A stretch of DNA of 64,000 nt, from the NCBI GenBank assembly GCA_010094045.1, contig ML986589.1:503974-567973 (forward strand), written 5' to 3'. Source of the DNA: Lojkania enalia (taxonomy: Eukaryota > Ascomycota > Dothideomycetes > Pleosporales). Positions within the stretch are counted from its first letter, which is position 1. Every line of letters starts with the position of its first letter. Below are positions 36,748 through 47,359 of this stretch, piece by piece. A program made the translations under genes and the position numbers. Below the pieces are notes generated by a model. The model was given only the letters and a program-made list of their open reading frames with translations, made no database searches and had not been told where the DNA came from.

Positions 36748-37333
36748 TATTACTTATTGTCTGGAGCTATTCGGCGCCGACTTGATTGGTGGCCATTTCG
36801 AGTTTTCTTGGTACCTTTGGGCTTATTCTTCCAGCTTGTAGTCTTCTGACTGCCTGGCCTGTTTAGGCAGAATTTATGAATCCAGGCTCTGTAGAAATAT
36901 ATCTGAGCGTTGTTCTTTTGGCTTTACCGAAATTGACGTATGACGAGCGAGTGAGCATGCCGTTTACAATTAGTACGTCTTTGGACAATCGGGGACCTCC
37001 AGATTCAGCCCTTGGTGTTTACAAGCTCAGCCTTTTTCCATGAGGAACACAAGTCTTGCCAAGTCCCTCTGCAAATATGCAAAAACGCTATCCTGGTCGG
37101 CTGATGGCAGAACTAGGGCTTGTTGTATGGTGATGGCGGAGGTGCACCCCCTGCAGAGCACGTCACGTCATTGGCTCAAAGCGGCCCAGGCGTGTGCATC
37201 CGAATCGGGATCTGCGCGTCCTCGCAGGCTCCTGTCTTTTTGGAGCTTCAGCTTCAGCTCTTGCCAACGATCGACAGTCACAAACGCCCAGGTCATGTCC
37301 TTCGATGTCCAGATATAGCCGTCAACAGTTCCA
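36748..37333. other. Intergenic stretch, possible unseen first exon of the GT90 gene
   Basis: Short frames only. In the frame of the GT90 gene a TAG lies 16 nt before its first ATG, so any additional N-terminal exon would need an intron here; I could not define one. Confidence 0.45.
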
Positions 37334-40300
37334 ATGCACCCGGCCGTCCATTTGGTTGCCGAGCATGCCCTCCAGAACCTGCATGTCCTGCTCCCGGCTC
37401 TCTACGTTGTACTTGCGACCGTCGCACATGTCCACGCCCCCGTCAAACATTCGCTACTAGTCGTCACCGTCTCATGGCTCCTGATATGGATACCGACGAT
37501 ATTTCGAGCGGGTTTCTGGTCGGGCGGGAGCAGAGGCAGGAAAACAGCGAGCTGGCTTGCCGGCAGCTTCCTAGCCTTAGCCCAGGTTTGCGACAGAGCG
37601 GCGAGCGATAAAATGGGCATATGGACGACCAAGGTGGGCAAGGTTGTGCAGCCAGGATGCTTCTCTAGCTAACAATGCTCTAGGGACTACTCCCTGCCCT
37701 AGTCGTCCTGTTGTCCGAGAATGAATTCCTATCTAAGCACGTCGCGTTGCCCTCGTACAGCCTGCTCGCGGATGCCTCTCCAGATGGCGGCTCTAATTCA
37801 GAGAAGCGGTCTCATGCACGATCCTCTAGGCTCTTAGCGGTCGTAACAATCTCTGCGTCTATGGTACTTGCGTCTGGCTTCACCCTGCCTTCGACATGGG
37901 CGCTAGGACTGAGTAGCGTTATCTTCACTGCGGTCGGCCTAATACTCTTCGAGAGCGCGCTGAAAGACTCGAAAGATGACAGTGCTGGTAGAAGGGGGCT
38001 TATGTCCGCTAATGGTACCTTTTCACGTCGTGGTTCGCTGGATAGTGCGCAGAAAGAGCTGCACTTGGCTTCCCTGCGAGACGTCGCTTTTGTCATGGTC
38101 GTTCTTTGCGGCCTCGCTACGTTCCTGATAGAGCCGGCTATCAACCCTGATGCTATATCTTGGAAACCTAGTTACCGACACTGGGGCGACAATTGGAGGG
38201 TCTACCACTATCATAAAGAAGTACAGCAATGCCTGTTGATGATTCTTGTCAATAGTCTGCTCAATATTGCTACTTTTTTCCAGGTAGGTCAATTTCCTAT
38301 GCAATTTGCTAAGAGGTATAGAAGTCATTTGTACCAACTAACATCATTTTTTAGCTCTGGCATCAAGACGCTGTGCTCGTATCCTTTTTACTTTTATTAG
38401 CCATCATATGCACGCGACTAATTTCTGCTATATCGTTTTCAGGCGTTTGGTTCACGATTATATTTGGATCAGCAGCCTTTCTGTTCATATTCAATTCCCC
38501 TGCCTCTGCTTCAAACGTCGATATTCGGAGTTCCATACGGTTTAGACGCATCTTGCTCGGAGTCACGGCTGTTTCAGTATGCATTATGTTTATGCAGTAC
38601 GCGTTCGGAGCTGGACGCCATACATTTACAACCCATGAAATAACATCCTTCGATGCACTTAGACCTGAATATCCATACGCGCCAGTCCCTATAGATATGT
38701 CCAAGGGACACCCGGCCCACCAGCTGATCAAATCAGCCGAGAAAGATTTCCAAGCACAGCTCGAAAGGCAGTCTAAGTCTCTTGATGGAGCTGTCCGAGA
38801 GTACCGGCGACGAAACGGGATATTTCCACCACCCCACTTTGACAAATGGTATGAATTTGCGAGGCGGAACGGTATCCAGCTTATTGACGAATTCGACAAC
38901 ATAAATCGTTCGCTCCTCCCGTTCTGGGCTATCAAGCCATCAACAATACGGCAGCGTGTCAAAAATGCATTAGGCTTCCAGGGTAATGGACTCATAGGAT
39001 TCATGATACGCGACGGAAGTATTGTCAAGATTGAAGGTGGGCAAGAATGGCAACAACAAGCGACAGCTGGTATGATGAAAGAGTTCGTGCAGTATCTTCC
39101 TAACATGGATCTTGCCTTCAACATTCACGATGAGCCTCGGGTCGTTGTTCCTCACGACGACCTATCCATCCTCATTAGCAAGGCACGAGACCAAAGCATA
39201 CCTGCCGCCATGAAGATCATATCCCCGCGGAACTCCTTTTCGGGCCGGCCGGCGGACATGAACGACGGAAAACGTCTCGAAGAAGCCAAAACTAGTCGCT
39301 TTAACGAATTCGCACATCAACAAACCTGGACTAATGCCCGCATGTCCTGTCCTGCAAATAGTCCGGCCCGCATCTTAGAAGACAGTACTGCCGATAACCT
39401 CACAGCGTATGCAACTGAGCCCCTAAACTACATCTACAATTACACCGCCTTCACTGATATCTGCAACTCCCCATCTCTCGCCTATACGTTCGGCTTCTTC
39501 GAACGTCCTAACGCTTTCAACGTCATCCACGAACTAACACCCATCTTCTCGCAATCGAAAGTATCTAGCTTCCAAGATATCCTCTATCCGAGTCCATGGT
39601 ACTGGTTCGGAAGAGTCGGATACGACAAAGGCCGCGACACGACATGGGAGAACAAGACAAACAGCCTATATTGGCGCGGATCGACGACTGGCGGATTTAG
39701 TAGGAACGGAGGATGGAGGAGGCAGCATCGCCAACACATTGTCCGACGCTTCAATGCTCTAGATAGAGTGAAGGTACTTGTTCGTCAAGGTGGAGAAGCG
39801 GGCTTGGAAGTCCGAGAGGTGGGCCGCAAGGATTACAAGAAATATGTCAATATCAAGTTCAGCCATATCGGGCAATGCGATCCAGGGGACTGCGATGCAC
39901 AGAAGGAGTTCTTCGAGGTGGTGGAACGGGTCGATGGGCAGGATGCTTGGTGGTATAAGCATCTACTCGATATGGATGGGAATGCGTTTTCGGGCCGCTT
40001 CTATGCTTTCTTGAAGAGTAAGAGTTTGACATTCAAAATGGCACTGTTTCAGGAATGGCATCAAGAGTGGTTGAAGCCATGGGTGCATTATGTGCCGTTA
40101 ACGTTGATTGGAGACGAGCATCTAGATCTTGTGAGGTGGTTTGCTGGCGTGGAAGATGCTTCAGGCGCTGAGGACAGGGAGAATAAGGGGAATGGGAATT
40201 CCGTTGGCGAGAAGAAAGCAAAGGAGATTGCAGAACGGAGCACTGAGTGGGCCGATAAGGTACTGAGGAATGTAGATTTCGAAGCCTGGTTCTTCAGATT

Positions 40301-40416
40301 GCTTTTAGAGTAAGTTTATACCTTACCCCGGGCTTTGGATGCCGTGCTAATGGTGGAATAGGTATGGTAGGATTGTTGATGATGACAGGGAGGTTATCGG
40401 GTATCCGGGCCCTTGA
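37334..40416 (+). CDS. Multipass GT90 (CAP10-like) glycosyltransferase
   Basis: Exons 37334-37585, 37684-38283, 38355-40309 and 40362-40416 encode 953 aa. The first 400 or so residues carry about ten hydrophobic segments (LLVVTVSWLLIWIPTIF, VVTISASMVLASGF, VAFVMVVLCGLATFLI, VLVSFLLLLAIICTRL). A long lumenal part follows, with GT90/CAP10 signatures: TFGFFERPNAFN, NSLYWRGSTTGGFSRNGGW (about residues 720-740), FSGRFYAFLKSKSLTFKM and a closing EWLKPWVHYVPL. CAP10 family members transfer xylose or glucose to polysaccharides or proteins in the secretory pathway; donor and acceptor here are unknown. The first ATG is the best available start, but an upstream exon is possible. A 253-codon frame on the opposite strand is antisense shadow. 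Confidence 0.87.
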
Positions 40417-42603
40417 TTAATGACGGCATGTACAGTTCCAGGCTCTGCGAGCGTATTATGGACAGTTGTAGCATATGTATGCGGTGTCGCTGTTGGAGGC
40501 CGTTTCGTGTGCTTTTAGGTTTTTAGGAGATGGGTTGAAAGGATCTGTATACAAATGATGACGCACAACTTCTCTACTGTATCCATACTATGTTGTTTAC
40601 TCTTTCATCTATCCCTCTCCAATCTTTTTCCGATCCTTCCCTTCATCTAGATTTTTACAGTCAGTCCGAACCAGCCAAACAGTGTCTCTCTTCTACCCCT
40701 CCTCTACTCATCCCACAATCTTTCCACAACCTAACTAGCACCATCCCTAATAAAAAAAACCCTTTTTTTTTTCGCTGCCTGATTATTGCACACCACCTCG
40801 CCTATGCCCGCCTCTGATACTAATTTCCTACTCCTAACCCCACTCTTGGACCCACAGACGCACAAGCACTGGATCCACGCTTTACCACTCGTCGATTATA
40901 CTCTGTTGTGCCGCGGACGTCTCGTTTTGGCGTTGGATAGGAAGTAGCGTACAGATAGCAGGTCTAGGGTGTACATTAGTGCATCAGCGGGGATTCGTTT
41001 GTGGTAACCAGAGTACGGGCTCTGACGTGTGTATTATTTACGCAGAGAAGAGGGGCGCGGAGGACCGGGGGGGGATAAATTTTATATACGTGTGCTAGGT
41101 TGAACTTGGAAAGTTTTACTTTTATTATTTTCGATGCGTAGTTTAGTGTGTGCTGAGCTGAGGGGGAGAAGGGTTGGCGGGTGGAAGTGTGAGTAAGAGC
41201 GGTGTGTATAGATATAGTGGGTGAGTAGGTGGATGAGCTTGTTTAAGTTCTATGGATATGTATGAATATGTGGGAAATAGTTTAAAAAAAAAAAAAAAAA
41301 ATTAAGAGCACAAAATAATAACCTCCTATTCCCCTCAGCTACTCAGAAGTGGTTTCTTCAGTGTAGTCGGAAAGGCCGCATTGGAACCCTTCAGCGGCCA
41401 CCCCATCCAAGTGAGGTTAGTTGCCGACGCAGTTGCTAATTTGGAGGTTTGCCGCTTATATGTAAGCGGACGGAATGTCGTGGTTTCAAAGTTCCGTAGG
41501 CTGTTGTTGAAAAGAAGGGCATAATTGTTTATATTTGCAATGATAAAAAAGCCCCACCACCCTTCTGCGCTATATACACGCAAAACCCAAACCCATGCCG
41601 CACACTATTGCAAATACGAACTTCCTCCAAAAAAAAAAAAAAAAAAACTTGTCTACGTTATATAAGTCCAAGCATATATACAACCCCACCCCTATATCCC
41701 TCATCGTCAACATTAGTCAGTACACACTCATACCAAACCCCATTTCAAAATCATCATCTCCTAACCCCCCCATACTTGCCCCCAAATTCTACAAGATTTT
41801 TCTGGCGGAACATGCCCTACTATAGCGCCACGCAACATAGATCTATAATCCACTAGCAAGGAAGCGATAATCCCGCTATTAGCGATTGTAGTTCTATACT
41901 ACTTTCGAAGGGTAGGCAGGATGCCAAGAGCAAGGATAGGATGAGGAAAAAGCAGGTAGGTGCATAGCTAGAACCTGTTAAACAAGTCTAGTCAGTCCCA
42001 CTAATCAGCCTCCAAAAAAGGGCGTCTCAGCATACCGTCTAGACACCTCACTTTCCCATCATACTCAACTCATTTGCGAAAAGACGTCTGCGGGACCGCT
42101 ACAGCCCGACATTCCCAAGAACCATGGAGTCTCTGGTTCTCTTCATGCATCAAAGTTGATGAGGGACATGCAGCGGAACATTATCCGGCATCCACATTCC
42201 CCCTTCATTCGCACTATAAGCACTCTAGCTATTTTCACCATGTAGAAAATCTTCGATTCATGCTACATGCACAACATCACTGTCATCCACCTAACGGCAG
42301 CGCCTCTCATCTAGGCATCCCAGCCCCGCCTCTACTTCGCCCTGGTATCAATGAGACCTTAGCGAACGTCCAATGCCCTATGCATGCATTCCATCCCATC
42401 CTATACTAAACCCATCCAACCCATAAAAGCCATGAATCCCGTCTTCAACGCCAATTCCCAAATCAATGGTAATTCCCAACGCCGAGACATGCATAATGAC
42501 CGCAAAGAAAAAGATTCGCCAACCACCCACATGATTTTGCCGCTGCCTATACAAAAAGTTCCCCTACCACTAGGATGCCGCATACGCAGGTTACCTTCTC
42601 CCG
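40417..42603. other. Intergenic region with two poly-A tracts
   Basis: No gene is recognised. It contains an 18-A tract at 41284-41301, a 19-A tract at 41629-41647 and T/C-rich sequence at 40580-40700. Frames here are short. It must include the 3' UTRs of the convergent GT90 and Vid24-domain genes. Confidence 0.5.
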
Positions 42604-44556
42604 CTACCTAAACCGCCAGGCCGGGAACAAGCCCCTATTCACGCTCTCTAGCTCCAAGCATTGGTACGGGCTCGATTGAGGGTCGAAATACAGCCCCTCC
42701 AGCTTCCCGTCGCTTCTCCTCAGACACACGTAATAGAACCCCGAAATCGTAAGTCCACATCCAGAATCATCGAACGTGAGATCTTGCTGCCCCACTGCCA
42801 TCCATCGATCGGGGTAGTTTTCCCTTGAGCTCGTCGTGGAGAGGAAAGACTCGTTCACAACCGCCCGAGCAGAGATATCCGATGTCGTAGAAAAGGACGG
42901 AGGCTGGACAGGGCTAGCCATAGATCGGTTCAGTGATTTTACAAAACACCTTTCTTTCCAGCGCATTAATACCCATTCTCTGTTGAGTTCCTCGGCGATC
43001 CATCTCTTGTTAGTTAACTTGCGGACCATTTCGTCATCGGTCAGTTTCTGGAACGGGGGCAATTTCCTCCAATATAGGGCATCGTTGCTGGCGGTCGATT
43101 TAAAAGATTCAGTTAGGAGGGTGTGCTGGTTGAAGTCTAATATCTCGCCTTCCAGATATGTCGTGATGGATGATGTTCGGGTAAAGGAGGAGCTGCTCCC
43201 ATCTGGGGTGCTCGTTAAGAGAGGCTGGTGCGAGTGTGGATGTGAGGGAACATTATTAGCCTCCATAGTTGCCGATAGAGACATCTTACTGTAATCTACC
43301 GCGTGAATTCTTACTTTGACGGGCCAACTATCTTGTTGCGGAGCGTGGGTCACCACCTCGGGGCCTGGGGACTGGGGTTGTCGCCGGTGAGGGGGAGGAT
43401 AATTGTGGCTGTACCATGGCCGGGACGGATCTAGAAACGTGGAGGTCAAGGTATCATTGTCACGGAAATGATAGAGAGTGGTGCTCGACCCAGGAGTGGT
43501 GGCGGTAATGGTCGATGTTATGGAGGTGGCGTGCTGGTAACCCGATAGCAGAGCACCCGGCGCTAGCCAGGAAGTCTCCGCTGGAGGGGGGAGGGTGAAA
43601 GTGTCCAAGATGAAATCTGGATGTTCATCGCGGTAGAAGTCCTTGGTCACAAAACCTGCGTCGTAGGCCGTATTCAGGCTATCGTCGACTGTATTCGAAT
43701 AGCGTATTCGCGAGAGGTACCTGATAGTCTGTTCGAGGCGTGGGGATACGGTAGCCAGCGAGGAGCGGTCGAGGTGGTTCCGGCGATAAGCGTCCACCCT
43801 AGCGAGCATATCGCGGTCCCGCTCTCGGTCGAGGGAGGAGCGGCGCTCGGAGAGGCGCTGCATAGCAGCCTGGCGGACGCTGTCGAAACCGCTGCGGCGT
43901 TCTCTCGACTCGCTGTGGTGAGGTGACCTGCTAGTAGAGTCTCTGTCAGAATCGTACCGCTGGACGTAGTCGCGGGTGCGGGCAGAGAACCTGGGGTTCC
44001 TGCGCACAGACTGTAGGATTGCCGCAGACCTTAGGGAGCTGTCGGCTGTCTGCGACGGCTGATTCGAGTTGAGCAGCCTCGAGTAGTAGGCGCGCAGGCG
44101 AGTCTCACGCTCCGTGTCTAGCTGCGAGCGGCCCAGGACGCGCAGCATGTCGGGGTGAGTGCTGGGCTGCTCACGGCGCAGCTCGGCGAGGATCTGGTCG
44201 AGCTCGTCCTCGTCGTCGGCCTCGTTCGCGGGCGACCAGTCGTACAGGTTGTTGTGGCTCGGGATGCGGTCGCCGTACGCGGGCGGGTCGTGGATCCTGC
44301 TGAGGCGACTCATCACTCGTCGCAGGCGCTCGCGGTGGTCGGTGTCCTCGTTCGGGCGGCCGGAGTAGCGCAGGCGGGCGCTGCTGTCGTGGGCCTGGGT
44401 GGTCAGCGTCGCGGCCAGATTGAGCACGTCCTGGTTGACGGGGCTCTCGAGCTCACTGAGGGCAGCGAGGTATGACGGAGGCGTCCCGGCGCGTTGCTGC
44501 CCAGAGCCTGTAGAGCCTGCGGGCGGGCTCGTCGCTCTAGAGTTGGCGGGCGGCAT
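42604..44556 (-). CDS. Vid24/Gid4-domain protein with long disordered N-terminus
   Basis: A single uninterrupted exon encodes 650 aa. The C-terminal part (about 413-640) is a Vid24/Gid4 beta-barrel: YLEGEILDFNQHTLLTE, YWRKLPPFQKLTDDEM, KRWIAEELNREWVLMRWKER, LTISGFYYVCLRRSDGKLEG, then LYFDPQSSPYQ. These are the family's substrate-pocket strands. In yeast, Gid4 (362 aa) is the receptor of the GID/CTLH ubiquitin ligase that binds proteins with an N-terminal proline, including gluconeogenic enzymes. The 410-residue N-terminal extension is rich in Arg, Ser, Asp and short charged repeats (SRERRSGFDS, RERDRDMLARVD) and looks disordered. It may be a second, lineage-specific receptor rather than the Gid4 orthologue. 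An insertion of about 50 residues (572-615) interrupts the barrel. Confidence 0.85.
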   Translation of the reverse strand: MPPANSRATSPPAGSTGSGQQRAGTPPSYLAALSELESPVNQDVLNLAATLTTQAHDSSARLRYSGRPNEDTDHRERLRRVMSRLSRIHDPPAYGDRIPSHNNLYDWSPANEADDEDELDQILAELRREQPSTHPDMLRVLGRSQLDTERETRLRAYYSRLLNSNQPSQTADSSLRSAAILQSVRRNPRFSARTRDYVQRYDSDRDSTSRSPHHSESRERRSGFDSVRQAAMQRLSERRSSLDRERDRDMLARVDAYRRNHLDRSSLATVSPRLEQTIRYLSRIRYSNTVDDSLNTAYDAGFVTKDFYRDEHPDFILDTFTLPPPAETSWLAPGALLSGYQHATSITSTITATTPGSSTTLYHFRDNDTLTSTFLDPSRPWYSHNYPPPHRRQPQSPGPEVVTHAPQQDSWPVKVRIHAVDYSKMSLSATMEANNVPSHPHSHQPLLTSTPDGSSSSFTRTSSITTYLEGEILDFNQHTLLTESFKSTASNDALYWRKLPPFQKLTDDEMVRKLTNKRWIAEELNREWVLMRWKERCFVKSLNRSMASPVQPPSFSTTSDISARAVVNESFLSTTSSRENYPDRWMAVGQQDLTFDDSGCGLTISGFYYVCLRRSDGKLEGLYFDPQSSPYQCLELESVNRGLFPAWRFR

Positions 44557-46306
44557 CGCGCGGGCGAGCGCGGTAGCGGTAGCGGTAGCGGTAGCAGATG
44601 CTGCAGATGCTGCGCAGGCGGAAGCGGAGACGAGGGCTACCTATGCTCGGGCAGGGGCGAGTCGCATGCTGGATGGCTGCTCGGGGGAGGGGACTTCGGC
44701 AGCAGCGGCCTAGACGTGGGAGATAATGTGGGGAGAGGGGAGAGGGAGAGGGGAGAGGGAGAGAGGAGAGGAGAGAGGCAAAAGTACAAGCAAAGGGACG
44801 GAGAAGCGCTGGACTGGACAGAGTGAGTGGTGTTCGCGCGCCGAGGGTAGACACTCTGCGCACGCACGCACACATACACACACAAAGCCGGAAAACTCGC
44901 TGCCTGTGCAGTCCAGCAGTCCAGCAGTCCAGCAGTTCAGCCTTCCAGCCTGCAGCAGCCCGCCTGTCCTGCCCTAGGGGCCCGCCGTCTACCCAGGTGA
45001 GAGTCTGCCCCCCGTCTTTGTCGCCGAAGGGAGGGGGCCGCCGCGCGATAGTTGCCCTCCGCAAAACCACCGCTGCAGCCCACCAGCCATGTACAAATAT
45101 GTACGGTACATCTGTTGTTGAATCGCCCCTCCGGAGCTCTCCCCAGACGTCCCTATTGGTGATCCCGACCGACTGGCTGGCTCGCTGCAAGAGCCGCAGA
45201 GCCGCCGCGGAACAGAGCGGGTTATCAAACACACCACCATTCACACAAACCTGTCGAGTCAGAAATGAAACACCTGTTCAAGCGTTCGAAGTGTGTTCTG
45301 TTTCATCTTCATTTGCATCTTCGTTTGCGGGAATCAACGGTTTGCAAGTGGTGGAATTTCTTTTTTTTTTTTTATTAGATTTACGCTGTGTGTATAACGT
45401 AGAAGCTAGCTTCTATCCAGCATCCGATTCACCCCAACCGGGGAGTGCGTCTTCCGAGACTCAGTCCGAAAGTGTAGGAGATGACCCTACAGTCTCTACG
45501 CTCCAGGTCTCTCGAGGGAATGGAAACATACGAGGCTCGCGGGCGCTTCAGGGCCTGTCTCTTCTGCAAGCAGAAGACGACATTCCTGAGAGCCAAAGGT
45601 GCGACTGGCGCAACCTGGTCTCGACCCACGAGTGCCCCCATGCTTGCCATCCCTTTAGACTTCCTTTCATACGTAGAGATAGATGATTACACCAGCATCC
45701 CAGATGCGTGTATATTTTTTTTGTCGCCGCCTCCCAGCCTTTCCTGCTGGCACTCAATGCCAGTCTGAGGAGGCGATGAACATAACTGCGTCAAATCATG
45801 AGTGGCATGCCATGCTCAATGAAGAGATGCCAGCCGTCCAATACGACATTAAACAAAACCCGAGTGTGCCTGCCACATAGCCGCGAGGCTGTACCGTGTC
45901 TTTCTTAAATGCCCGACATGCAAACCTCCCAGAGATGCAACCAAAGAAAAGAGCCTGGTCCGGCCGCTGTATGCAAGGAATCCACAGAGGAAAAAATTAA
46001 AAAAAAAAAAAAAAAAAAAACAGACGCTCGCTAAAAAATCGACAGGTACTAAAACGGATATCCAAGGAAAATTGTACGAGAGAAGAGAGTAGGAAATCAA
46101 TCGCTAATATCGATGAACGCCGTCCCATGCTATGGTATGATGTTGTTATACATCACTTCATGCACATCGCATATCGTCTCGTGTCGGCGTTGCGAGGCTG
46201 TGCGCATCAACCTTGCTGCAGAGAATAGGGAAGAACTAGGGGACTGGCCAGGTCCACGCTTCCCAGGCTTCGATAGAGGATCGCTACCACACTATTACTC
46301 ATCCAT
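44557..46306. other. Intergenic region with simple-sequence tracts
   Basis: No gene is called. It holds the GA-rich tract annotated separately, a short CA/CGCA repeat near 44860-44885, a 13-T run at 45361-45373 and a 22-A tract at 45999-46020. Plus-strand frames at 44823-45686 and 45481-45768 have no domain and mixed low-complexity content. Confidence 0.5.
44731..44778 (+). repeat. GA/GGGA purine tract upstream of the Vid24-domain gene
   Basis: A 48-nt pure purine run built from GGGAGA and GAGAGG units lies 175 bp upstream of the start codon. On the coding (minus) strand it is a CT-rich tract, a common feature of fungal promoters and 5' UTRs. Confidence 0.7.
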
Positions 46307-47359
46307 TTACGTGAAGGCAGCGTACTGTGGTGCGAAGCCTGTGTCCCACCCGAACCCACCACTACCATATCCGCTGCTCACGGCGCTGGAACCGCATTGT
46401 TGGGCAAGCACGCTAGGCAACGGTAGGGCAGGTATCGGCGCGGTAGCCTGGGGCGGGCTATAGTACTGACTCGTGGTGTTGAATGGCTGGCTAAAAGAAG
46501 GGGTCGGCGATGGGAGCTGAATATCGTTCAGGCCCATTGTACTCCAGAAAGATGGTTGCGTTTCACCGCAGGTGGCAATGGTCGGGCTCGGTGTCGATGG
46601 GACTACTCTCCAAGACTCAACAGGAGCAGGATGCGGCTGCGAGATGTGTTGTCCCGCTTGCCACCAGTTCGCAGCGCCTGGAGAACTCGGAAGAAGGGGA
46701 GCTGGTCGCACGACATCGACAATCCTCGGAGGAGGAGGGAGTAGCGGGAGGAACAGTCCCATGATAGCATTCTTGACCTCCTCGCCTCGACCCTCAAGTA
46801 GCTCTCCCGCGCCCTCCTCCTCGAGACCTTCCAGAGCCCGTACTGAAGTTCGAAAGACGTAGCGGTTAACAGACTGTACGAATTCCTCTTGCAGCTTCTT
46901 TAATTGCACCTCCTTCTCGGGCCATTCCCAGGTGGTGGCCGACACGTCGACCGAGTAGATGTCCTTGTGGTACTCGATGAGCGCTTCGATTGTTTCGGGT
47001 GTGAGCTTGAATGCAACCTCATGCTGTGAAACCATGTCGACATGCACAACATATGCCTCGATATGGATGAGCTGGTAGTTGAACAATGCTTCCACCAGTG
47101 GGTTGGAATCCTTCCGCAGTTCCGAATCTGGGGCCTTGGGTACCATGATCGAGCATAACGACCAGATGGCGTTCGCGCCGGACAGGGTTTCTGTGAGACA
47201 CCGGTAGTGCTGTGGCACGCTGTTCAATGGGCGCTTGACTCGGTTTATGCGCTTCAACGTTTGGGTCAACCACGGTTCGACCTTGGAGTTGAGAACGACG
47301 GTTGGCGCCGAACGAGGCGCAAAGGCGGCCGCCGAGGCGGGCAACAGCGAAATGGGCAT
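46307..47359 (-). CDS. Uncharacterised protein, Pro/Ser-rich C-terminus
   Basis: A single exon of 350 codons starts at the first ATG in the frame (MPISLLPASAAAFAPRS). The open frame continues 29 codons further upstream without another ATG. The N-terminal 180 residues look like a folded helical domain (TPETIEALIEYHKDIYSVD, VQLKKLQEEFVQSVNRYVFR); the acidic GLEEEGAGELLEGRGEE follows. The last 150 residues are rich in Pro, Ser, Gln and aromatic residues (PSPTPSFSQPFNTTSQYY) and probably disordered. I do not recognise a family. A coherent, composition-biased 350-codon frame with an ATG makes a real gene likely, but function is unknown. Confidence 0.65.
   Translation of the reverse strand: MPISLLPASAAAFAPRSAPTVVLNSKVEPWLTQTLKRINRVKRPLNSVPQHYRCLTETLSGANAIWSLCSIMVPKAPDSELRKDSNPLVEALFNYQLIHIEAYVVHVDMVSQHEVAFKLTPETIEALIEYHKDIYSVDVSATTWEWPEKEVQLKKLQEEFVQSVNRYVFRTSVRALEGLEEEGAGELLEGRGEEVKNAIMGLFLPLLPPPPRIVDVVRPAPLLPSSPGAANWWQAGQHISQPHPAPVESWRVVPSTPSPTIATCGETQPSFWSTMGLNDIQLPSPTPSFSQPFNTTSQYYSPPQATAPIPALPLPSVLAQQCGSSAVSSGYGSGGFGWDTGFAPQYAAFT

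Noticed and set aside
38363..39124. 253-codon minus-strand frame
   Set aside because: Fully antisense to the GT90 coding exon, which is strongly supported by family motifs.
44537..45686. Long frames on both strands upstream of the Vid24-domain gene
   Set aside because: They overlap each other and simple repeats, and part is antisense to the Vid24-domain N-terminus.
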